Shown: positions 6,737 through 14,707, numbered from the stretch's first letter. The stretch is DNA of 26,003 nucleotides from JARRJY01 sp037388705 (GCA_037388705.1 JARRJY010000028.1:1-26003), one strand, 5' to 3'. Made by a program: numbers and translations. Notes: generated by a model not told the origin, from the letters alone.

Positions 6737-8032
6737 ATGAAAAATTACCAGTCCTGGGGCCGATACCCCAAAGTTAATCAACAGGGAAAAATTCAGGAAT
6801 GGCGTAACTGTTTATTACCAGAAGGCTATGATTCCTTGTTACCTTATGGTCAGGGTCGTAGTTATGGCGATGTCTGCCTGAATGACAAGGGGATTATTCT
6901 TGATACTGAACAATTAAACCACTTTATACGCTTTGATAAAGAAAATGGGGTACTTTGTTGTGAGGCCGGGGTGACCCTCGATGAGATTTTAAAACTAGTG
7001 ATACCGGCGGGCTGGTTCTTGCCCGTTACACCAGGTACCCGGTTTATTTCTGTGGGTGGAGCCATTGCCAATGACGTTCATGGCAAAAATCATCACCGGG
7101 CAGGAACATTTGGAAGTCATGTTCGCGCGCTTGAATTACTGCGCAGTGATGGAGAACGTCTTTTCTGTTCACCCGATGACAACCAGGATTTTTTTCATGC
7201 AACAATTTCTGGCCTTGGCCTGACAGGGCTAATTACCTGGGCTGAAATCCAATTAAAACCAATTTCTTCTTCCAGTATCTCTGGAGAGTCATTGCGATAT
7301 TCATCTATTGAAGAGTTTTTCGAGATATCAAATGCTTCAGATGTTGATTGGGAATACACCGTTTCATGGATAGATTGCACGACAAGAAAAGGGCGGGGTA
7401 TTTTTTATCGAGGCAATCATTCTGATGATGGCAAACTTAGCACTCACAGTTTGAAGAAAGGGCAGATGAGTGTGCCTTTTAATATATATGGACGCCTGTT
7501 AAACAAGTACTCGGTAAAGTTATTTAACAACACTATATATAATAAGCATTGGCAGAAAAAATCTGCATTTACCAAAGATTTAATCCCGTTTTTTTATCCA
7601 CTGGATCGCATAGGAAACTGGAACCGGTTATATGGTGCGAATGGATTCCTCCAGTTTCAGAGTGTTGTTCCCATCCGGGATGCCCATAAAACCACAAGTG
7701 AAATGCTAGGCAAGATAGTGGATTCAGGTATGGGCTCATTTCTTGCTGTGCTCAAAGTGTTTGGTGATCCGATATCACCGGGGATGATGTCTTTTCCCAG
7801 GAGGGGCGTAACCCTGGCATTAGACTTTCCTTTCAGGGGGAAAGTAACACAAAGGTTGTTCAACGAACTGGAAGCCATTGTTGCTGACGCTGGAGGAGCC
7901 ATTTATCCAGCCAAAGATGCCTGTATGGCAGGCGAAAATTTTGTACAATATTACCCGGCAGCAAGTGAATTTCAAAACTTCATCGACCCGGCTTTCTCAT
8001 CAAACTTCTGGCGTAGAGTAAATGGACAGTAG
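6737..8032 (+). CDS. FAD-dependent DprE1-like oxidase (polyprenyl-phosphoribose 2'-epimerase subunit)
   Basis: A 431-residue VAO-type flavoprotein. The FAD domain shows PYGQGRSYGD (36-45), PGTRFISVGGAIANDVHGKN (99-118) and HHRAGTFGSHV, nearly the same as mycobacterial DprE1 around its flavin-contact histidine. The C-terminal AKDA (Lys393) matches the conserved substrate-side lysine. In the known pathway DprE1 oxidises the 2' hydroxyl of polyprenyl-phosphoribose and DprE2 reduces the keto form to the arabinose product. The cysteine that benzothiazinone drugs attack in Mycobacterium (CVDFP) aligns by eye with Ala361 (ALDFP). The gene starts 3 bases after ubiA and overlaps the next gene by 11 bases, so the three are probably translated together. 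Confidence 0.88.
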   Translation: MKNYQSWGRYPKVNQQGKIQEWRNCLLPEGYDSLLPYGQGRSYGDVCLNDKGIILDTEQLNHFIRFDKENGVLCCEAGVTLDEILKLVIPAGWFLPVTPGTRFISVGGAIANDVHGKNHHRAGTFGSHVRALELLRSDGERLFCSPDDNQDFFHATISGLGLTGLITWAEIQLKPISSSSISGESLRYSSIEEFFEISNASDVDWEYTVSWIDCTTRKGRGIFYRGNHSDDGKLSTHSLKKGQMSVPFNIYGRLLNKYSVKLFNNTIYNKHWQKKSAFTKDLIPFFYPLDRIGNWNRLYGANGFLQFQSVVPIRDAHKTTSEMLGKIVDSGMGSFLAVLKVFGDPISPGMMSFPRRGVTLALDFPFRGKVTQRLFNELEAIVADAGGAIYPAKDACMAGENFVQYYPAASEFQNFIDPAFSSNFWRRVNGQ

Positions 8033-8768
8033 TAAAAAAATTGTTGTATTTGGCGCAACTTCAGCCATTGCCCAGGCAACATTAAAACTTTTTGCCGGTG
8101 AAGGTTATGAATGCTGCCTGGTGGCTCGAAACAAAGAGAAGCTGAGCATAATCGAAGATGATTTAAAAGTCAGTGGGGCAGAGAGAGTTGTGTCTATTGA
8201 TACGGATCTTGCTGATAGTAAGAAACATACAGAGCTTTTTACTGAAATTAAAACAAAATTTGGTGACTTTGGCGTAGCCCTGGTTGCCTATGGAACCTTG
8301 TCAGATCAAAAGGCTTGTGAACAGAGTTTTGAACAGACATACAATGAACTCAATATAAACCTGTTAAGTGTTATTTCATTATTGACTATAGTTGCAAATA
8401 TTTTTTCTGAAAAGAAACAGGGACAGATCGCTGTTATTTCATCTGTGGCCGGTGATCGCGGCAGGCAAAGTAATTATGTGTATGGCGCAGCCAAGGGTGC
8501 GTTAACTTTATACCTGCAAGGGTTAAGAAACCGGTTAGCTTCAGCAAATGTTAGCGTTCTGACTATAAAGCCCGGGTTTGTTGATACACCGATGACAAAA
8601 GAGTTTACCAAAGGCATGTTATGGGTCAGGCCAGATTTCATTGCGAAAGGGATTTATAAAGCAATAATAAAGCAAAAGGATGTTGTTTATCTGCCATGGT
8701 TCTGGAAATGGATTATGCTGGTCATAAAACTCATTCCAGAAAAAATCTTCAAGAAATTAAGTCTATAG
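8022..8768 (+). CDS. DprE2-like short-chain dehydrogenase
   Basis: A 248-residue short-chain dehydrogenase/reductase. The nucleotide motif GATSAIAQA lies at 11-19 and the catalytic set is Ser141, Tyr154 and Lys158 in SSVAGDRGRQSNYVYGAAK. That stretch matches mycobacterial DprE2 (SSVAGERVRRSNFVYGSTK, quoted from memory) much better than generic family members. The family's role is to reduce the 2'-keto intermediate made by DprE1, completing conversion of polyprenyl-phosphoribose to polyprenyl-phosphoarabinose. The start overlaps the end of the DprE1-like gene by 11 bases, consistent with coupled production of the two subunits. A C-terminal basic and hydrophobic stretch (FWKWIMLVIKLIPEKIFKKL) may associate with the membrane. 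Confidence 0.87.
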   Translation: MDSSKKIVVFGATSAIAQATLKLFAGEGYECCLVARNKEKLSIIEDDLKVSGAERVVSIDTDLADSKKHTELFTEIKTKFGDFGVALVAYGTLSDQKACEQSFEQTYNELNINLLSVISLLTIVANIFSEKKQGQIAVISSVAGDRGRQSNYVYGAAKGALTLYLQGLRNRLASANVSVLTIKPGFVDTPMTKEFTKGMLWVRPDFIAKGIYKAIIKQKDVVYLPWFWKWIMLVIKLIPEKIFKKLSL

Positions 8769-8781
8769 TGGTTTTAAATTA

Positions 8782-9720
8782 ATGCATTCTAAACGAATAG
8801 TTATCCCTGGTGCCGCAGGCCTGGTGGGTCAGAATCTTATCCTGTTGTTAAAAGAGCAGGGATACGCCAATATTATTGCGATTGATAAGCACCCACAAAA
8901 TACGGCGACCCTGCGTGAATTACATCCCGATATTACTGTTGTCGAGGCTGATATCTCCAGGGAAGGTGAATGGCAATCACTGTTACAAGCCGGTGATGTC
9001 CTGGTGATGCTACAGGCACAGATCGGGTCAAAAGCCTCTGATGATTTTGTACGTAATAACATACGTTCAACAGAACTCATGCTGGAGACGGCAAACAAGG
9101 CAGGAATTGAATATTTGGTTCACATCAGTTCATCGGTTGTTGAATCGGTTGCCGATGATGATTACACCAACACCAAGAAAGAACAGGAACGTATGGTTCT
9201 TGAAAGCGGGTTACCTTACTGTGTGCTAAGGCCAACACTGATGTTTGGCTGGTTTGATAGTAAACATCTTGGCTGGCTATCACGCTTCATGCAAAATATT
9301 CCGGTGTTTCCAATCCCAGGCCATGGTCGTTACATGCGCCAACCACTGTATGTAAAAGATTTTTGTAAAATTATCATCGCCTGTGTTGAGAAACAGCCAG
9401 CTAATAAGATCTATGATATTACCGGTAAGGAAGAAATTGATTATGTGGATATTATTCGCGAAATTAGAAAATCTGTAAAGTCACGAACGTTCATCCTGCA
9501 TATTCCTTATCGACTTTTCTGGATACTGTTAAAAGTCTGGGCAGTATTTGATAGTGATCCACCTTTCACGGCTGATCAGTTAAAAGCACTTGTCGCGTGT
9601 GATGAATTTGATGTGATCGACTGGGATAAAATCTTTGACGTTAAGCCAACTCCGTTTGCTGAGGCGATCAAGGAAACCTTTCAGCATCCAGTATATTCAA
9701 AGTACATATTAAAATTTTAG
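8782..9720 (+). CDS. NAD-dependent epimerase/dehydratase family protein
   Basis: A 312-residue extended SDR. The Rossmann motif is GAAGLVG (10-16), the serine cluster SSS is at 116-118 and the catalytic YTNTK at 128-132. LRPTLMFGWFD and the later PLYVKDFCKIII match the sugar-nucleotide epimerase/dehydratase superfamily. The substrate cannot be read from sequence. It follows the DprE2-like gene by 13 bases, with no clear ribosome binding site, and precedes the FAD oxidoreductase by 9 bases, so it is part of the same transcript. Possible roles are modifying the pentose lipid or making a nucleotide sugar for the same glycan; neither is shown. Confidence 0.85.
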   Translation: MHSKRIVIPGAAGLVGQNLILLLKEQGYANIIAIDKHPQNTATLRELHPDITVVEADISREGEWQSLLQAGDVLVMLQAQIGSKASDDFVRNNIRSTELMLETANKAGIEYLVHISSSVVESVADDDYTNTKKEQERMVLESGLPYCVLRPTLMFGWFDSKHLGWLSRFMQNIPVFPIPGHGRYMRQPLYVKDFCKIIIACVEKQPANKIYDITGKEEIDYVDIIREIRKSVKSRTFILHIPYRLFWILLKVWAVFDSDPPFTADQLKALVACDEFDVIDWDKIFDVKPTPFAEAIKETFQHPVYSKYILKF

Positions 9721-9729
9721 GTTATCAAA

Positions 9730-11022
9730 ATGGCAAAGATAGCGGTAATAGGTGCAGGAGTCATGGGCCTAGCCTGTGCGTATGAAAATCTCAAGAATGG
9801 TCATGAAGTCGATCTCTATGAAGCAGATGATCGAGTCGGAGGTATGGCTGCTCATTTTGATTTCGATGGACTGAGTATTGAACGATATTACCATTTTATA
9901 TGTAAACCTGATGATTACCTGTTTGAGTTATTGCATGAGCTTGAGATACATCATTTATTAAAATGGCGTGATACCTATATGGGTTATTATTATGACGGTG
10001 AATTGCATGACTGGGGTAATCCATTTGCGTTAATGAAGTTCCCTGGCTTAAGTATGATTGCCAAACTTCGCTATGGTTTGCATATGTTCTTCTCAACCAA
10101 GCTAAAGAAATGGCAGCACCTGGATGAACTGGAAGCATCAGAGTGGATACAAAAATGGATAGGTCAAGATGCCTATAATATCCTCTGGAAGCGCCTGTTT
10201 GATTTAAAATTTTTCAAGTTTCGCGACAATTTATCAGCGGCCTGGATATGGGCGCGAATTCGCCGGGTAGGGCAATCACGAAAAAGTATGTTGCAGGAGC
10301 AAATGGGGTACCTGGAAGGTGGCTCTGAAGCATTGCTAAATGTTCTTGAAGCCAGGATAAAACAACTGGGAGGACATATTAATCTCAACACACCTGTTGA
10401 GAGGGTAAATATCGAGCATGGTACGGTCACTTCGATAAGTCTGAAACATGGTATTGAGGAATATGATGCGGTTTTCAGTACTGTGCCTTTACCCTTTGTG
10501 CCAAGATTAATACCCGACATGCCGAAATCATATCTTGATGCCTATCTGTCGATCGAGAATATGGGCGTGGTATGTGTGCTGTTTAAACTTAAAAGGCCGT
10601 TAACGAGAAACTTCTGGCTGAATATCAGTGATGAGCGTTTTGAAATTCCTGGTTTAATTGAATATTCAAACTTGCGTGAATTACCACATAATATTGTTTA
10701 CGTACCTTATTATATGCCTCGAGATTTGCCAAAGTACAAGGAAAACAACGAATTCTTTATTAAAGAAGCAACAGAATACCTCAAACTTATTGATCCCCAG
10801 TTAAAGGATGAAGAGATCGAGTCTGTTCATGCCTCACGTTATGGTTTTGCACAGCCCATTTGTCCGCCAGGATTTAAAGATTGTTTACCACCTGTTAAAA
10901 CGGAGATTGATGGACTTTTTGTTGCAGACACTTCTTATTATTACCCTGAAGATCGTTCTATTTCCGAGAGTGTTAATGTGGGTAAGCAGATGGCAAGAGA
11001 ATATCAACAGGGTATTAAATGA
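9730..11022 (+). CDS. FAD/NAD(P)-binding oxidoreductase (amine oxidase / UDP-galactopyranose mutase-like)
   Basis: A 430-residue flavoprotein. The N terminus AVIGAGVMGLACAYE (GxGxxG at 8-13) and DRVGGMA (34-40) bind FAD. The C terminus GLFVADTSYYYPEDRSISES is the second FAD contact typical of the protoporphyrinogen oxidase/amine oxidase superfamily, which also includes UDP-galactopyranose mutase-like enzymes. The middle is rich in Trp and Tyr. Placement between a sugar epimerase and GtrA suggests action on a sugar or polyprenyl-linked sugar, but the substrate is unknown. The stop codon overlaps the GtrA start (ATGA). Confidence 0.82.
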   Translation: MAKIAVIGAGVMGLACAYENLKNGHEVDLYEADDRVGGMAAHFDFDGLSIERYYHFICKPDDYLFELLHELEIHHLLKWRDTYMGYYYDGELHDWGNPFALMKFPGLSMIAKLRYGLHMFFSTKLKKWQHLDELEASEWIQKWIGQDAYNILWKRLFDLKFFKFRDNLSAAWIWARIRRVGQSRKSMLQEQMGYLEGGSEALLNVLEARIKQLGGHINLNTPVERVNIEHGTVTSISLKHGIEEYDAVFSTVPLPFVPRLIPDMPKSYLDAYLSIENMGVVCVLFKLKRPLTRNFWLNISDERFEIPGLIEYSNLRELPHNIVYVPYYMPRDLPKYKENNEFFIKEATEYLKLIDPQLKDEEIESVHASRYGFAQPICPPGFKDCLPPVKTEIDGLFVADTSYYYPEDRSISESVNVGKQMAREYQQGIK

Positions 11023-11432
11023 AATTTCTGCTGACCTCCGAATTTACAAGATTTCTGTTGGTGGGTGGGTTTGCTGCACTGGTTAATTTTATTGCCCGAA
11101 TTATTTTTAGCGAATGGATGTCATTTCGTGTTGCAATCATTGTGGCATATTTGGTAGGTATGATTACTGCCTATGTTTTGTCCAGGGCGGTAGTATTTGA
11201 AGCTAGCGGGAAACACCCGGGGCATGAATTATTTTATTTTTCACTGGTGAATCTGTTAGCAGTGATCCAGGTCTGGTTGATTAGCGTAGGCCTGGCAGAA
11301 TACGTATTTCCATACTTTGAATTTAATTTTTATCCGGAAGAAGTAGCCCACCTGGCAGGCCTGGCTGTACCCGTGATCACCAGCTACCTGGGACATAAGT
11401 ACTTTTCTTTTGCCAAACGTCAGCCTGGATGA
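11019..11432 (+). CDS. GtrA-family membrane protein
   Basis: A 137-residue protein with four predicted membrane helices, about residues 11-30, 37-56, 72-93 and 110-126. The GtrA signatures are visible: FLLVGGFAALVNF at the N terminus, an SRAVVFE turn after helix 2 and the terminal GHKYFSF. GtrA-like proteins are linked to moving or presenting polyprenyl-phosphate sugars at the inner membrane. In mycobacteria a GtrA-family gene (Rv3789) lies next to dprE1-dprE2. The ATGA overlap with the FAD oxidoreductase ties it to this operon, so polyprenyl-phosphoarabinose or a relative is a plausible cargo (inference). Confidence 0.88.
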   Translation: MKFLLTSEFTRFLLVGGFAALVNFIARIIFSEWMSFRVAIIVAYLVGMITAYVLSRAVVFEASGKHPGHELFYFSLVNLLAVIQVWLISVGLAEYVFPYFEFNFYPEEVAHLAGLAVPVITSYLGHKYFSFAKRQPG

Positions 11433-11481
11433 AATAATACAGGGCTTTAAAATTGACTTTAATTGAGTTAAGGAACATGGG

Positions 11482-12825
11482 ATGAAAGTCACAGTATTTG
11501 GTTCAGGATATGTAGGGTTAGTGACTGGCGTCTGCCTGGCGGATGTCGGTAATGATGTGCTTTGTGTTGATATTGATGAAGAAAAAATCGAGCGCTTAAA
11601 AAATGCTGATATACCAATTTATGAGCCAGGACTGGATGAACTGGTTATCAAAAACCAGCAAGCAGGCACACTTGCATTTACCACAGACGTGGCCGAGGGC
11701 GTAAAACATGGCTTGTTCCAGTTTATTGCAGTTGGAACTCCCCCTGATGAAGACGGCTCTGCTGATTTACAATATGTAACTGCTGTCGCAGAGAGTATTG
11801 GTCAATACATGGATGACTATAAAGTTATCATTGATAAATCAACAGTACCTGTAGGTACTGCCGATAAAGTTAAAGTTGCGGTTAAGGAACAACTTGATGC
11901 CCGTAAATCAAGCTTGGATTTTGATGTGGTATCAAATCCTGAGTTTCTGAAAGAAGGGGCAGCGATTACTGACTTTATGAAACCAGACCGTATTGTTATT
12001 GGGGTGGATAATGAAAAGACGGAAGACCTGATGCGCTCCCTGTATGCGCCGTTTAATCGTAATCATGATCGGTTAATCGCTATGGATATTCGTTCCGCCG
12101 AACTTACCAAGTATGCGGCAAACGCAATGTTAGCCACCAAGATCAGCTTTATGAATGAGCTGTCCCATATAGCGGAACGTACCGGTGCCAATATTGAGCA
12201 TGTAAGAATAGGTATCGGTGCTGATAGCCGTATCGGGTATCATTTTATTTATGCTGGTCCGGGATATGGTGGCTCCTGTTTTCCAAAAGATGTGAATGCA
12301 CTGGTACGTACTGCCCATGAGTTTGGGTATGAGGCAGAGTTGCTGGAAAGTGTTGAGAAGGTCAATTATCATCAGAAACAGGTGTTGTTTGAGAAAATTA
12401 AACACCATTTTAATGACGATTTGAAAGGAAAGACGATTGCCTTGTGGGGGTTATCATTTAAACCAAATACCGATGATATGCGCGAAGCACCGAGTCGTGT
12501 ATTAATGGAAAAACTCTGGGAAGAAGGGGCTATTGTAAAAGCGCATGATCCGAAAGCAATGGAAGAAACCACACGTATATATGGTCAGCGGGACGACCTG
12601 GTTTTATGTGATTCTCCTGATGACGTGCTAGAAGATGCAGATGTCCTGGTGTTAATGACAGAGTGGCATATTTTCCAGAGTCCGGATTTTGATCTTATTA
12701 AAAGCAAGCTTAAACAACCCGTTATTTTTGATGGGCGAAATATTTATCAACAGGAAACGATGGATGACTATGGTTTCACATATTATGCTATTGGTCGTGG
12801 TAAACAGGTTTACATAAAGGAATAA
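11482..12825 (+). CDS. ugd: UDP-glucose 6-dehydrogenase
   Basis: Oxidises UDP-glucose to UDP-glucuronate with two NAD+ in the cytoplasm, giving a precursor for acidic surface glycans and pentose sugars. The 447-residue protein has GSGYVG (7-12), the central KSTVPVGTADK, the SNPEFLKEG loop and the active-site GGSCFPKD with nucleophile Cys266. The C-terminal domain has WGLSFKPNTDDMREAPS, typical of the family. AAGGA stands about nine bases before the ATG. It follows GtrA by 49 bases and galU comes two bases after its stop, so substrate supply and oxidation are coupled. Confidence 0.97.
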   Translation: MKVTVFGSGYVGLVTGVCLADVGNDVLCVDIDEEKIERLKNADIPIYEPGLDELVIKNQQAGTLAFTTDVAEGVKHGLFQFIAVGTPPDEDGSADLQYVTAVAESIGQYMDDYKVIIDKSTVPVGTADKVKVAVKEQLDARKSSLDFDVVSNPEFLKEGAAITDFMKPDRIVIGVDNEKTEDLMRSLYAPFNRNHDRLIAMDIRSAELTKYAANAMLATKISFMNELSHIAERTGANIEHVRIGIGADSRIGYHFIYAGPGYGGSCFPKDVNALVRTAHEFGYEAELLESVEKVNYHQKQVLFEKIKHHFNDDLKGKTIALWGLSFKPNTDDMREAPSRVLMEKLWEEGAIVKAHDPKAMEETTRIYGQRDDLVLCDSPDDVLEDADVLVLMTEWHIFQSPDFDLIKSKLKQPVIFDGRNIYQQETMDDYGFTYYAIGRGKQVYIKE

Positions 12826-12827
12826 GT

Positions 12828-13700
12828 ATGAAAATCAAAAAAGCAATTTTCCCGGTTGCCGGCCTCGGTTCACGTTTTCTTCCGGCAACAAAAGCTATCC
12901 CGAAGGAAATGTTACCGATAGTTGATAAGCCGCTTATACAGTATGCAGTTGAAGAAGCACTGGATGCAGGTGTTGAGCAAATGATCTTTGTTACTGGTAG
13001 AACTAAAAATGCCATCATGGATCATTTTGATAAGGCATACGAACTGGAAACTGAGCTTGAACAGCGTAACAAAGATGCGTTGCTTGAAATTGTAAGAAGT
13101 ATTGTTCCCGAACATGTCTCATGTATTTATATTCGACAGGCTGAAGCACTTGGTTTGGGGCACGCGGTGTTATGTGCCGAACCTGCAGTCGATAAGGAAC
13201 CAGTAGCTGTAATCCTGGCAGATGATCTGATTGATGGGGGCAAGCAGGCATGCCTGTCACAAATGGTTAAACTCTATGATAAGCACAACTGCAGTGTACT
13301 GGGTGTGGAAACCGTACCTCATAAAGAAACAGAAAAATACGGGGTAGTTAGTTTTGATGAAAGTGAGGGTGTGACAAAAGTAACTGGTATTGTAGAAAAA
13401 CCCAAACCGGAAGATGCACCCTCGAACCTGGCAGTTGTGGGTCGTTATGTCTTAACCCCGGAAATTTTCAATATACTCAAAACCACTGGCAAAGGAGCGG
13501 GTGGTGAAATTCAGTTAACGGATGCCATTGCAGAATTACTGCGCAAAGAAACAGTATTAGCCCATGCATTTACGGGCAAACGCTATGATTGTGGCAGTAA
13601 ACTGGGATATCTTCAGGCTAACGTCGAGTATGCTTTCAAGCATGATGAACTGAGCCAGGCGTTCAAAAACTATTTGTCAGGCATTGATCTGGTAAATTGA
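12828..13700 (+). CDS. galU: UTP--glucose-1-phosphate uridylyltransferase
   Basis: Makes UDP-glucose from UTP and glucose-1-phosphate, the substrate of the Ugd enzyme encoded just upstream. The 290-residue protein has the nucleotidyltransferase signature PVAGLGSRFLPATKAIPKEM (9-28), the VILADDLID metal site, VEKPKPEDAPS and GGEIQLTDAI. AAGGA is seven bases before the ATG, at the end of ugd. It is the last gene of the cluster and is followed by a strong terminator. Confidence 0.97.
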   Translation: MKIKKAIFPVAGLGSRFLPATKAIPKEMLPIVDKPLIQYAVEEALDAGVEQMIFVTGRTKNAIMDHFDKAYELETELEQRNKDALLEIVRSIVPEHVSCIYIRQAEALGLGHAVLCAEPAVDKEPVAVILADDLIDGGKQACLSQMVKLYDKHNCSVLGVETVPHKETEKYGVVSFDESEGVTKVTGIVEKPKPEDAPSNLAVVGRYVLTPEIFNILKTTGKGAGGEIQLTDAIAELLRKETVLAHAFTGKRYDCGSKLGYLQANVEYAFKHDELSQAFKNYLSGIDLVN

Positions 13701-13717
13701 TCGAGTTCTCATGGCAT

Positions 13718-13750
13718 GAAAAAACCGGTTCAAAGGAACCGGTTTTTTTA
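13718..13750 (+). terminator. Intrinsic terminator after galU
   Basis: CCGGTTC (13725-13731) and GAACCGG (13736-13742) form a perfect stem with an AAAG loop, flanked by an A run and seven T. It closes the glycan operon. The symmetry means it could also work for transcripts from the other side. Confidence 0.9.
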
Positions 13751-13916
13751 TATGTGGCTCGTAGAAAATATCAGACGTGGGCTCGATAGTTTGCTTTTGC
13801 AAACCGAACGACTGAAAACTGCTCCTCCATTTTCATCATTTCCGCTATCCATGGTGGTCGCATCAAGGGTAAAAGCTATGGATGACTTTTAACAGCCCAT
13901 TGTAAAAATGACCGGT

Positions 13917-13950
13917 ATAAAAAAACCCGAACATCTCAGTTCAGGTTTTT
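13917..13950 (-). terminator. Intrinsic terminator after tRNA-Asn (- strand)
   Basis: Read on the - strand, AACCTGAAC (13947-13939) pairs with GTTCGGGTT (13932-13924), nine base pairs with one G-T, followed by seven T. It begins 10 bases beyond the tRNA-Asn CCA end. The 166 bases between it and the galU terminator hold only a small GTTTGC/GCAAAC hairpin (13789-13804) and no recognisable gene. Confidence 0.85.
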
Positions 13951-13956
13951 AATGTT

Positions 13957-14032
13957 TGGCTCCCCGGGCCGGGCTCGAACCAGCGACCCAATGATTAACA
14001 GTCATTTGCTCTACCAACTGAGCTACCGGGGA
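13957..14032 (-). tRNA. tRNA-Asn (anticodon GUU)
   Basis: The - strand folds as a complete cloverleaf of 76 bases. The acceptor stem is TCCCCGG/CCGGGGA, the D arm GCTC..GAGC, the anticodon loop CTGTTAA (GTT), the T arm GCTGG-TTCGAGC-CCGGC, the discriminator base is G and the CCA end is encoded. A promoter lies upstream and a terminator downstream, so it is a single-gene unit. Confidence 0.96.
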
Positions 14033-14044
14033 AATGAGGCGTGT

Positions 14045-14073
14045 ATGGTACTGATGCGATGCCCTCTGGTCAA
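14045..14073 (-). promoter_or_regulatory. Candidate promoter of tRNA-Asn (- strand)
   Basis: On the - strand TTGACC (14073-14068) and TACCAT (14050-14045) are separated by 17 bases. The predicted start is about 6 bases before the mature 5' end. The GC-containing discriminator (CACGCC) is usual for stable RNA promoters. Confidence 0.6.
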
Positions 14074-14100
14074 CTGCTTTTCACCAGATTACCACTGGAT

Positions 14101-14671
14101 TTATGAGCAATTTATAGGGTTACCCTGGGAAGTTTTCTCATTCTGTCTTAGGCGGCCTGTGCGAAAAACAATCAGTGCCTTAGACAAGGTCGGATATTTT
14201 TCCTGGCAAACAGTAAAAGTGCCATTGGGAAAAGCTGAACCATCAGGTTTATATTTAATATAGCCATCGATACCGAAAGCACCTTTAAATGTAATCCGGC
14301 TATTTCCAGAAATCTTTTGCCCGGTGTAAAGCAACAGTTCATTTTCATCAAGTGTTTTGTTGTTGGATCTATAAACAGTATCCAGCCATCAGACCAGTTG
14401 CCAGATGATTCACATGACAGGCTAGTTTTTACTTTGACAGAGGGCGGTTGAGAGACCACGTTTGATAGCTTCTGACCGTGCTAATGCCATTATTCCGACA
14501 AGACTATTTATATCAGGGGTGGTTCTATTTGAAGCCAGAAATTGTAGAAAAGAAGGGGCACCAATACCCGATATGACAGCAAAAAACGACTACCGCGATA
14601 AGTAATTCCAGCAAGGTAAAACCGGAATTTTTACCTGGTCCATAATTGAAAATCCCGTGGTAACGAACCAT
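14101..14671 (-). pseudogene. Broken FimT/GspH-like type IV pseudopilin gene
   Basis: On the - strand a prepilin start (ATG at 14671) gives a 17-residue leader ending NSG and then FTLLELLIAVVV, the classic type III signal and pilin helix. The reading frame then breaks three times. Removing one base from the A6 run at 14581-14586 (+ strand), removing one from the T5 run at 14426-14430, and adding one near 14365 restores a single frame. The restored frame reads FAVISGIGAPSFLQFLASNR, ARSEAIKRG, SGNWSDGWILFID, then YIKYKPDGSA, NGTFTVC and TGRLRQ, ending at TAA (14101-14103). These are the landmarks of FimT/GspH pseudopilins, minor subunits of type IV pili. No other pilus gene is nearby. Real decay is more likely than sequencing error, because no coding frame elsewhere is broken except at the N run. 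Confidence 0.8.
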
Positions 14672-14707
14672 GTCGCCACGGGATATGAAAGCGGCGACAT
14701 CCATGTC
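14654..14707. repeat. Overlapping inverted repeats at the start of the pseudopilin gene
   Basis: CCCGTGG (14654-14660) is the exact inverse of CCACGGG (14676-14682). ATGTCGCC (14670-14677) is the exact inverse of GGCGACAT (14693-14700). GACAT-CC-ATGTC (14696-14707) is a third. The first two share 14676-14677 and cannot form together. The second covers part of the putative pilin ATG (14669-14671). Confidence 0.6.

Noticed and set aside
29..7103. A shared 15-base stretch (29-43 and 7089-7103)
   Set aside because: Both copies encode His-His-Arg-Ala within unrelated conserved motifs (ManC cupin and DprE1). It is coincidence, not a repeat element.
13789..13804. Perfect GTTTGC/GCAAAC hairpin between galU and tRNA-Asn
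   Set aside because: No T tract, no neighbouring gene end and short stem; no function can be supported.
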